Source: Lineus longissimus | Taxonomy: Eukaryota; Nemertea; Pilidiophora; Heteronemertea; Lineidae | Direction: 5' to 3' | DNA length: 64,000 nucleotides | Assembly: GCF_910592395.1 (NCBI RefSeq) | Contig: NC_088310.1 | Span: 15,013,501 to 15,077,500, forward strand | Shown: piece after piece, positions 46,985 to 56,236 of the stretch | Layout: each line of letters starts with the position of its first letter | How positions within the stretch are numbered: the first letter of the stretch is position 1 | Notes under the pieces: model-generated | Database searches by the model: none | What the model saw: only the letters and a program-made list of their open reading frames with translations | What the model was told of the DNA's origin: nothing | Translations under genes and position numbers: made by a program

Positions 46985-48310
46985 AAGCCCAATCAAGGTC
47001 ACCAACATTCAAACAACACCGAACTGGTTTGATAAGACCATGGAAGATATCAAAATCAACAAGGACCCACCACCCTTGAAACCACCAAGAAAGCTCTTCC
47101 TTATAAGAAAGACACCAAAACTTCAGCAACCAATAACAACGATAGTTACTGACTTCGTTTACAAGGTTCTATCGACAGAAAAGAATAAGGTAGATTCTAT
47201 GAAACCATTTGAACAATCTTTGACATTTTAAGTAATTTTCAAACCATCTACAATTTACTAAATTCTAAGATTTGAGCAAAAAATTTAGATTCATCTTATG
47301 AAGACCTCAAAGTACATAAAATACTGTAAACCCCAACATTTTCAGGAGTAAATAATTAAGTAAAATTCGCTAAAATAAAAAGTGCGAAAATGTTCCTGTA
47401 ATGCATTTTTGATTAAATTTTCATAGAAAATGCTAAATCTGAAAAGGCCAAAATCGCCAACTTTTAAGGTTGCGAAAATAAATGGGTACAGTATTTTTTC
47501 TGATTACATAGATTTTAAGACCACTTCCACAATTCCGACCTAACGCTTAGTCATTTCTATTGTCTCTTTAATTTCAGATCAATATCACAGCCTTTGTTAA
47601 TCAAGTAGTCGAGGAACAAGATGAAGTTCAACTCAACTACTGTACAGAGCCAACCAAAACAAAGGTTTTTGCTTTTGCAGATGAAAAAAACATCAGTCAA
47701 ACTCACAGCTTGGGCGGACACCATTGACCTAATTGAAACCAACCATACTTAAGAATTCACCAATCTGTCAGAATCCAATTTCAACATCAAACATCTCCAG
47801 ACCACAGCATCAACCGTTATCACAGAGATTGATCAAATGGAAGGCCCTTGCTTGGACTTGCCTGAACTAGAAGATCTTACTAAACTCACGAATGCTAAAT
47901 GTGAGAGTGTTCAATGTTCAATCATTGTATTTTGCAACAGCTGCAAAGCCCCTGTCGATACAGTAGACCTATTAGAAAATACATACATATGTGGAAGCTG
48001 TAACATGAGACAACTATCAGCTTCTATCCTTAGACAAGTCAAGATCAAACTAAACATGTCTGACCATGCTGTAATACATCGCATCAGTGCTCACAATCCA
48101 GCAGTCTCTGATTTCTAAAAAGATCACAAAGCTTCAATGGACACAGCTGAAGAAATCCTCTCAGCTAAACCCTTAGCGGTAACAATCAACCTAAAGGTGA
48201 TGGCAGGAAAATCTGATCAAATGCATTTTCGCTACTGAAAGTCTGATTCACTTCATTTCTGCAGGGATGGTGTATTCCATTGTGTGATGATCAAATATGG
48301 TGAAAATAAA
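46985..48310 (+). pseudogene. RPA-like OB-fold gene, broken
   Basis: Exon a (46985-47189, after TTTTCAG, donor AAG|GTAGAT) contains PPPLKPPRKLFLIRKTPK. Exon b begins at 47578 after ATTTCAG (INITAFVNQVVEEQDEV). Downstream is an OB-fold-like stretch (VKLTAWADTIDLIE) followed by a zinc-ribbon pair (CNSCKAP, CGSCNMRQ) typical of replication-protein-A-like proteins. Two breaks are visible: a one-base frameshift in an A-run near 47685, and an in-frame TAA near 47751. Reading then continues to a stop at 48116, and AATAAA lies near 48305. RPA-like genes are often carried by large eukaryotic transposons. The 3' end recurs inverted at 61290-61620. Confidence 0.6.
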
Positions 48311-48505
48311 GAAATCTAATAATCCTGACTGATTTGGGAGACAATTGAATATTTACAGAGCCTTAAATTCAGTGAACTAATACTAGCAATGAGCTAAAAA
48401 TCGTCATGTTTATTGAATGGGTTGAGCTGAAAACATATGTCATGAAATATTCTCCTTCTTTTGGGTAAAAAGTACCAAAAAAATCATTTGAAAAATGCCA
48501 TTTTT
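48190..48505 (+). repeat. Inverted repeat with 61290-61620
   Basis: About 320 bp from GGTGATGGCAGGAAAATCTG through CATTTCTGCAGGGATGGTGT match the reverse complement of 61290-61620 with moderate divergence. X3 interrupts the match at 48506, and similarity resumes beyond X3 with TGAGTGTGAA at 54046. Confidence 0.75.
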
Positions 48506-50513
48506 AGCTCAGCTGACAAAGTCAGCGGAGCTAGTAGAATAGCTGTTCAAATGGTGTCCGTCCATCCATCCATCCATCTAGGGACCCATCTGTGGACAAA
48601 ATTGGACATTTCTGACCGGGAAGGCCCAGCCACTTCGTTGACGGTGGTAAATTAGGAGTTGCCAAAGGTGAACTCAAAAAACGAAAAATCAGCGCGATCC
48701 GACCTATATTAAGAGAATGAGGTCATTTCGCGTTTAGATTTCTTTTCCTTTTTACCTCGGTCCACAGAGCAAATATTGATTTCAAATATGGCTGAATATT
48801 TTTAGATATTTTTTCATTTTTTACTTTTAATGGAATTAATATAGTTTTCACCGCCAGTTGGCGCTGCAGGCACATTGACTGAATTTTGGCGATTTCAAAT
48901 TTGGCGGTGGCTCAACTTTTTTGCAAGCAGTGCTGCTGATTGGCCGATCGATAGAAGAGATGCCACCATTTAAAAATGGCGGTAGTCGCTGCTTCAATGA
49001 AGGTGAGTGAACTTTCTCATGTTCAATCGGTTGATACTCTTTTAATCAACATGACCATGTACCTGAAATTTGTGAAGGTACTGCAAAGAGTCTATATAAT
49101 TCAGATTTATCAATAGTTTTTTTATAATATTGCGGAAATTTTGTGCACAAATTAGCGAAAGTTGGTGCTCGTCTCATGTCATTTTAGAGCGAGAAATTTG
49201 TTTCCGTCGATCTCTACCACTGAAAAATCGCTTGCATAGCTTCGAATTTTTGTGAAAATAAGTATCTGAACTTGGTTTCAAATAGTCTAGAGAGTTACCT
49301 TTGTGGTGATACATATAGTATGTGATAAATATTTGTGGAATTTGTGAAATTCGGCTTTCAAACTTGCCGATGATGCAAGCGATCTCACGTGAATTTTGCA
49401 AGTCCTGATTTGTCGACCGGTGTCAAGAATCACTCGCCTTAATTCAGTTCAAAGATCGAAAATAATATCTGAACTTAGTTTCAAATAGCCTACGCAATTA
49501 TCATTCCGGTGATATATAATGCATGCATGTAATAATTGATTAATCTGACTAAAACGCGCAATTAAAACGGCGAAAGATCTTGATAAACACTCTGATGGCG
49601 GTCGCACTAAATAACGTCCGGTAGGGCCCGAAGTCTGGCGGAGAAAAAAAGGTTGCGCCCGGAGGTTGAAACGGGATTTTTATGCACTTTTAACTGTATA
49701 TTTATGTTGTTTAGATGTATTTCTAACAGTTCTGTAACTTTGATGACCAAGCTTGCACCCAAAGTTGGTAAAATTGATGCTTGTTTATGGACTGCGCGAG
49801 CGACCGGAGAATTCGCCGTCGGCCATTTTGGCTACAGTCCCTGAGTTGTTGTGGTTGGCAATTTTGCAACAAATCTCGCCATTTACGTTTGTTTTCTCCC
49901 TGTCTGGTCATTGGCTGTGAAAAAAATTATTTTGAAAGTCACATTATGACATCGTAGTATGAATTCCACTGCAGTTTCGTTAGGCAGCAATGCTCATGTT
50001 TTTGGTTTGCAATCCTGTACGGTCTGTACACTGCGCTGTGCATGGTTGTACTGTTGGCTGTAAAAAAAGACAAAAACGATAGCCTAAGAGGATAACTCAA
50101 CAGGCCCTCATGATTCAATTGATGGACACCTTATTTGATAGTACCTCATCATTAAGTCCACTAGATCCTGTTCTGTCACATGTCGTAGACGATAGACAAT
50201 TTTCAAAATGTAGTACACCACTCGCTCATCTTTAAGCCCAGCTCTCGGCTCACATCATGTGGGCACGGTTGGCTGTTGAGTGTTATGATTCAGTCTGTGA
50301 GACTAATTTAAAGAGGTTACACTTTTATTTTGAATTGGAAAACAGCCCACAGGACTGACTTTTCACTGAGTAATAAGTGTGCCCTTGAAGGTTAAGTCTC
50401 TTTCTGGATTTGCTTCCATAGATGCCTTGTTCAGGATATCATCTGACCAATGCCTGGTCAAGCACAGACTGTATCCGGTGGTGTACATTTCCCCGTCTAT
50501 GTCACCCTTTTTT

Positions 50514-53293
50514 AGCTCAGCTGACAAGCTGAGCTATTCATATGAGTAAATGGTAGAATGAATGTCCGTCTGTCTGTCTGTCTGTCCGTTAAACAGGCAC
50601 GTTTCAAAACTATGGTGGATAGGCGATAGATTTTCCCTCTGAGGCATTGAGACCCTTCAGGACTCCTGAATAGACCAAATGTGGGTCCGGCAGGATGAGC
50701 CGTTTGGCCACTAGGTGGCACCGAGCGAAATTTTCCAAAAACTTTGCCAGCAGCTGATTTCTCTTAATTCTTCAAGTTGGGGATCATGAATCAAATCTAA
50801 TCTTATAGAGCAAAGCTTTCTCTTTCATTATCAATAGGCGTGGTTCATGAATTTCTCACCAGGTGGTGTTACTGGCGCAATTTAGTGAGCACCCCCCAAG
50901 AAGAGCATTTTAAATTTCGCGCGAGTTATCCCATGCGCAGCGAACGTCACGTCTCGGAGTCTGCGCAGTTCAGACGTAAGGAGACCATGCTATGGAATAG
51001 ATCGCGTTCTGTCAATTCGGAGGTAAGTTCTCATTAAATCCACAATTTCACAGGCGATAATATTTGGCTGCTTGTGTTATTGCATGTTGATGACATTAGG
51101 GAAGGCTTGGATTGTTTAATTGGATGTGATTAATTTGAAATAGTTCGTCGACGATCGTTGAAAAACGATCTGCGAAATGCAGCTTGGTCTGAGAAACGAT
51201 GTCAAAGTCCGGCTTTAAATCATGGATTACTCAACAAATAACTCTTGTCACATAGCAGAACTAATGTGAATAAACAAGACAATAATAAACATCGTTCTGA
51301 TATCATCGGGTAAGGTTGCCAATGTACATAAACAGTGTAATTGAGGATCCACTCCGGCGATTTGAAATGTCAACAAACAGTAAATGCGATCGCTGATACA
51401 CACTGACACATGCACACTGTACATAGCGCAATGCTTCAAACGGGGCCGATTCATCACTCTTATCACAATGTATTCTCAATGAACTTCCTTGATCATTCGG
51501 CCCTAGCGCCTTATCAGTTGTTGTTGGCCTTGTATTTGATATAAAACTTGGCTAGCTTAGCTATCTATCAAAATTAAAATGTTATCTCCTCATCATGTTT
51601 TGCAGGAATGATCTGCACTACTGCAGCTGCATTTGAACATATTTGGTGACCACATCACAGATGACCAAGAGAGAGGATCGAGCTATGACTTTGCACATCC
51701 CATCGACTTCGGTGTTCACCAGTGCAATCATCAGAAGAGCCATTCAATTTTAGTATTCAAGTATTTCATTCTGTAATACTTACCTCAAAATTGACTAAAT
51801 AAAGAAAACCGCATGTGGCAGTTGGTTAAAAAAATCAAGTCTATCTGTTTAAAGTTTTTACTTGCTATCAACATTTCAATGGTGGCATTCTGCTAAGGTT
51901 TGTAAGAGTTTCACTTGACTTAAGCAGGGTGTACACTAGTAAAATTTTAGCAACATTTTTACAACAATTTTGCAACAAGCCCTTCAAGGCCCTGTGTACA
52001 CTAGCAACAAAATTGCAACAAATTAGCAACATTTTTACAACATGTTGGTAAATTGTTGCAAACTTTTTAGTGGGAACAAAGGGAAATAGGTATTTTGGAG
52101 GGAAAATGGATGATTCCAAGGAGAGAAGATGTGTTTTGAGTGCTTCTGCAGCAATTTTAGCTGTCATTGTTGAGAGACGGAAGAGGCGGCGAAATAACCA
52201 AAGAGAATATGGACCAGGCCCTGGATCAAAATGAGGGTGGATCATGGGGCATACCACTGCCTGTTAAAGGAGTTGCGGCTGACTGACAAGCCGTCATACA
52301 AAAACTTCCTGCGAATGGATGAAACTTCTAGAAAAGGTTTCATCACCCTACGAAGCAAGACACTCACTTGAGAGTTGCTATACCTGCTTCTTGTTCAAGT
52401 CACATGACTTCAGGTAGATCACATGACGCAAATCCTATTTCTGATTGGCTGAAGAGTTTGCAACATTTTTACAACATGCAACAAAGAATTGTATTGCATT
52501 TAATTTGCAACAATTTTACAACAATTTTACAACAATTTTACAACAATTTTACAACAATTTACAACATGTTGTAAATGTAAGACGCGTTTTGCTCTGTACA
52601 CACTACGCAACATTTTTGCAACATTTGTTGCAACTGGAAATGTTGTAAAAATGTTGCTAATATTTTACTAGTGTACACAGGCCTTTAGGCAATAATAGAG
52701 TTGGGTAGGGCATTTTGTTAATGTTACCCTTTTAGTTAGGGAAACTGGTGCCTTCTGCATTAGGTGGACCCTACTTGCTCATCTGTCAGACCGGCCTCAC
52801 ACGTCGGCAGTAGAGTTTAAGGTCCAGTCTGCGAGATTTACCCATTTCTACCCAGCCAAAAGCGGGTGATTGGGCTAGTCTCTCCATGTGATTCAATTCG
52901 CATGGATTCTTGTGTCCTGTGCTGAAAGGCTCCCTCCACAAGGGCAGACTACATCCGGTGGCACTAAAGTATGGAAGAAAGACAGAAGACGACCAATTTG
53001 CGAAAAGGATCATCATCATCATCATCATCATGGTAACAGCTGAGGATGAATAATGTTGCTGTGTGTAGAATTGATGGTCCAATATAGGTTAGGTTATCTG
53101 TTTGCGCACACATTGCAAGGGTGGAGCTTGCTTGAAGTAGATTGCGCCAGTCTACCGTAATTCACTGTTACACATCCAGAAGCTAATATCCTCAGGCTTT
53201 GAGTCCTTAGTTTAGTAGAGTTTGACGAGTAATGTAATATATACGAACAACGCAGCAACAACTCAGCTGAGCGCCAGGCCCTTGGGCCTCTTG
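50514..53293 (+). mobile_element. X-family element X4, nested in X3
   Basis: 5' AGCTCAGCTGACAAGCTGAG then CT is a perfect hairpin; the 3' end is CTCAGCTGAGCGCCAGGCCC..CTCTTG. X1 lacks it (CACCCTTTTTTATTCAGTC), so the boundaries are secure; TTA may be duplicated at the site. It has its own gene-like layout: ATG at 50987, donor GAG|GTAAGT at 51023, acceptor TTTTGCAG at 51605, AATAAA at 51798-51803. A CCACTAGGTGGCA motif (50708-50720) fits the CTCF core. Its body differs from X1/X3. Confidence 0.75.
51923..52684 (+). mobile_element. PIF/Harbinger deletion derivative
   Basis: Flanked by TTA at 51920-51922 and 52685-52687. Inverted repeats of about 40 bp begin AGCAGGGTGTACACTAGTAA and AGGCCTGTGTACACTAGTAA. 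Inside, from 52108, a frame reads MDDSKERRCVLSASAAILAV and a second frame reads AYHCLLKELRLTDKPSYKNF, which resembles the N-terminal part of PIF/Harbinger transposases. The DDE part is gone. An ACAATTTTACA tandem run lies at 52490-52570. The 3-bp TTA target is the Harbinger hallmark. Confidence 0.75.
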
Positions 53294-54043
53294 TTATTCA
53301 GTCAGTGTTAATTTCTCTTCTCTTTTTTTACAGATTTACTGTTGTTGGTTATTGCAAGAGGAGTCGTTGGCACATTTCAAGTCCAGGAAAGCACTTGCTG
53401 TTCCCACATTCAGAGTAAGGTGTGCTTCCTCGTTTTACTGCTTTCCATTCCTGGAGAGCGTTATCAAATATCTGCCGCAAGGCAACAAATATCTGCCGCA
53501 AGGCGCTTCAAGTATCTGCCGAAAGGCATCAAATATCTGTCACACCAATAAAGTTCATTTGGTTAACCAACTTTTTATCTTCATTTCTTCACATACAAAA
53601 AAGACCGTCCCAAACATTTGGCTGCATCCTCTTCATCAATGTCCAGACAACAGTCGGTTCATTTGACCATTGTAAAGCACCAGGCCCCACCTCACAAAAT
53701 ACACCGTAATATTATGTACCTTGTGTCCATGTGCATGTTATTAGTTCCACCTACGCTGCATGAAGACAAGGACTCCACTCTTTGACGTCACCACACAACT
53801 CCTTGACGTCATCACACACCCCACTACTGCAACGGCAATAAAAATGACTTTACGTCATATAGCAGGGTGACGTCAACTCAGTACTTCAGCATGCACTGAT
53901 ATAGCAAGAAGGTCTTCGCACCAGCACTTCTGCGTGCTAGACGTTATAGCTTCACGTTGCCTCATAATAACGGTACCGACACACACTTGGCCCTTGCCTT
54001 CACCTAGCCATTTCAGCTGAGCACCAGGCCCTTGGGCCTCTTG

Positions 54044-54745
54044 TTTGAGTGTGAAGCAACACTGGAACGGCCACTGACTAATCAGTTACTACAGCATGTG
54101 AAATGAAACATGGACATTCTGAATTGCTTATCCATTCCTATTGTGTGGTGCTCTTCAAGCAATGAATACAGTCAGTTACAATAATGCCTATAGAAATCGT
54201 TCTATCTTGAGTAAGATTGTTGGTATTCACATCACATTATGAAGACCCTTTAACCACTTCCCTATACTCTATGTTCACATTTATAAGGAAAATAGTATGT
54301 AACTGCCCATATACCATGCATAGTTATAAGAGGTAAATCTTTGGGATATTTTGTCTTGAGCACTCCACATGTATATATAGAGTCTACGGGGTCTATTAAG
54401 CCTCGGCCCAGTTCAAAGGCATCCTTTGATTACCGTAAAAGCTGGAGTTCAAAATATAGAAAAGATCCTGACACATTTCTGGCCAAGTGAATTGGGTCCA
54501 GTTGCTAAATGAAACATACCTGCTAGCTATCTACAATCCCTCATATTATATTCGATGAGTAACAATTCATCACAGTATCCTGCAAGTCACACTCACAATC
54601 CATCGTATTATATCCTGCAAGTCACAATCCATTGTATTATATCCTGCGAGTCACAATCCATATCCTGCGAGTCATAATCAACAACACTATATCCTGTGAG
54701 TCGCAATCCTTGGCCGTGACCTTTTCAGTTCCCTGAACTTTTCCT
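54044..54745. repeat. 3' flank with ~30-bp minisatellite
   Basis: 54567-54710 holds about five units of TATCCTGCRAGTCACAATCC with ATYGTATTA spacers. The start (TTTGAGTGTGAAGC) continues the repeat interrupted by X3. I see no polyadenylation signal for the minus-strand gene that ends at 54746. Confidence 0.55.
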
Positions 54746-56236
54746 TTACACATACACAAGATAATTAATTGTGTAGCCGCTGTGGGTCAGAACACTCTGA
54801 TTTTCCCATGGGGATGATTGTACGGGAAGATGGTTGTCGTCAAGCAGCCACCACCCAGTATTACCAACTGTGTCATTCAAGAAACATAACCAATGGCCAG
54901 CATCTACCCTGTCACCTCTGTGACATATAATCACTTTTGCGATTTTTTGGTTGAAGACAGGTGATGGCAATATGTTTATTAGATTCTTTCTATTGCTCAA
55001 GAGGTCAGTGTGCCTGTTGATGCCTAAGATAGTAAGGTCACCCTCAACGCAAATCTGTTGGCCATTGCCCCGTTTACCACAAATGCGGTTGCGAACTGGA
55101 TGTTCACATAATAGCGGTACTACATCTAATTGGGCAAAGTGATTGTTGTACATTTTCTCAATGGTAGCATCGGCAGCAACTTCAGGCAATGTCAAATGTA
55201 GAATGTGACGCTGACCCCCCTCAATCCGAAGAGAACTGTGTCCTGCTGGACAGTCAAACTGACATGGCCATGACGTAAACAGTCCTTCCTTGAAGTGGAG
55301 ATGATCCAGAATAAACATCAAGAATTCACCAGCATCCTCATACTGGGAGACGGTAAACACAGGTCTGTACAAACTCGCGTTCATGGCATTGACAAGTGGG
55401 ATAACAGAGAAGGGAGATTCCTTTGGCATGTTATTACACATTGTCTGGAAAACATTGTCCAAGTTTCCATAGGTGTTGCCATCATTTGTAAGTCCACAAA
55501 ATGGGGAATTGTGTGTTCTTCCTATATGTACACTTCTTTGGTATGGTTCGTAGCGTCTTGCATGTCTTTCTTGGTTAGATTTCCGTGGCCTCGGTTGCTG
55601 CTGGCTAGAAATCTGTGGCTCAGCTTGTTGTTCGCTAGAATTCTGTGGCTCAGCTTGTTGATGGGTAGAATTCTGTGGCTCAGCTTGTTGTTCACTAGAA
55701 TTCTGTGGCTCAGCTTGTTGATGGGTAGAATTCTGTGGTTCAGCTTGTTGATGGGTAGAACTCTGTGGCTCAGCTTGTTGTTCGCTAGAATTCTGTGGCT
55801 CAGCTTGTTGATGGGTAGAATTCTGTGGCTCAGCTTGTTGATGGGTAGAACTCTGTGGCTCAGCTTGTTGTTCGCTAGAATTCTGTGGCTCAGCTTGTTG
55901 TTGTCTTGAATTCTGTTGCCTCGGCTGCTGATGGCTGGAGTGAAAAGTGTCTGGGCATATGACTGTTGGCTGTAAACAAAGTGGAAGCTTTGGATCGAGA
56001 AGGTGTGACTGCCGAATGACTGAATGCTCATATCTGTCTGCCAGAGTGAGGACAAGGAGTGCAAGAACGTGTGCATCCGACACTGCTATCCGTGAGCCAA
56101 TATCTGGCGCTACTGTTGACCGTGATCCACACTTCCATCCACAAAGTGACAATAATGGTCCCCTGAACCCCAGGTAGTTATCATTATCAGCCACATCACC
56201 AAAAACCAGTAAAGGTCTCTTGAAGTTGCCTGTAGC
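54746..56236 (-). CDS. USP-like domain half of fusion gene
   Basis: Open for 496 codons directly after an in-frame TGA (56239-56237), so the true start is unclear; the first ATG-like codon in this frame is not obvious (56194 is GTG). Counting from 56194: a conserved-looking CGWKCGSRSTV segment; ten perfect decapeptides AEPQNS(SE/TH)QQ at residues about 101-200; then a USP/UCH domain. Its Cys box is GLTNDGNTYGN with Tyr242 where the catalytic Cys is expected. The QYEDAGEFLMFILD motif, His box (DAGHWLCF, H434) and final WLLDDN are present. It therefore looks like an inactive ubiquitin-binding pseudo-deubiquitinase, or a decayed one. Confidence 0.7.
   Translation of the reverse strand, partial: ATGNFKRPLLVFGDVADNDNYLGFRGPLLSLCGWKCGSRSTVAPDIGSRIAVSDAHVLALLVLTLADRYEHSVIRQSHLLDPKLPLCLQPTVICPDTFHSSHQQPRQQNSRQQQAEPQNSSEQQAEPQSSTHQQAEPQNSTHQQAEPQNSSEQQAEPQSSTHQQAEPQNSTHQQAEPQNSSEQQAEPQNSTHQQAEPQNSSEQQAEPQISSQQQPRPRKSNQERHARRYEPYQRSVHIGRTHNSPFCGLTNDGNTYGNLDNVFQTMCNNMPKESPFSVIPLVNAMNASLYRPVFTVSQYEDAGEFLMFILDHLHFKEGLFTSWPCQFDCPAGHSSLRIEGGQRHILHLTLPEVAADATIEKMYNNHFAQLDVVPLLCEHPVRNRICGKRGNGQQICVEGDLTILGINRHTDLLSNRKNLINILPSPVFNQKIAKVIICHRGDRVDAGHWLCFLNDTVGNTGWWLLDDNHLPVQSSPWENQSVLTHSGYTINYLVYV

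Larger units (their letters stand above)
48506..54043 (+). mobile_element. X-family element X3 (host of X4)
   Basis: A near-full copy of X1: same 5' hairpin, same 5' exon (48976-49002|GTGAGT), 3' exon from 53334, AATAAA at 53547-53552, CRE cluster at 53783-53875, and terminus GCACCAGGCCCTTGGGCCTC then TTG. It lacks the R2 insertion of X1 and instead carries X4 in the intron, about 40 bp before the acceptor. It sits in the 3' flank of the RPA-like pseudogene. Confidence 0.75.

Noticed and set aside
55295-55909. 204-codon + strand frame and 184-codon minus-strand frame over the decapeptide repeats
   Set aside because: Repeat-driven shadow frames of the USP-half coding sequence; they share its 30-nt periodicity.
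55615-55915. CRISPR-like regular repeats
   Set aside because: The 30-nt units are contiguous, have no unique spacers and encode a decapeptide in frame, in an animal genome.
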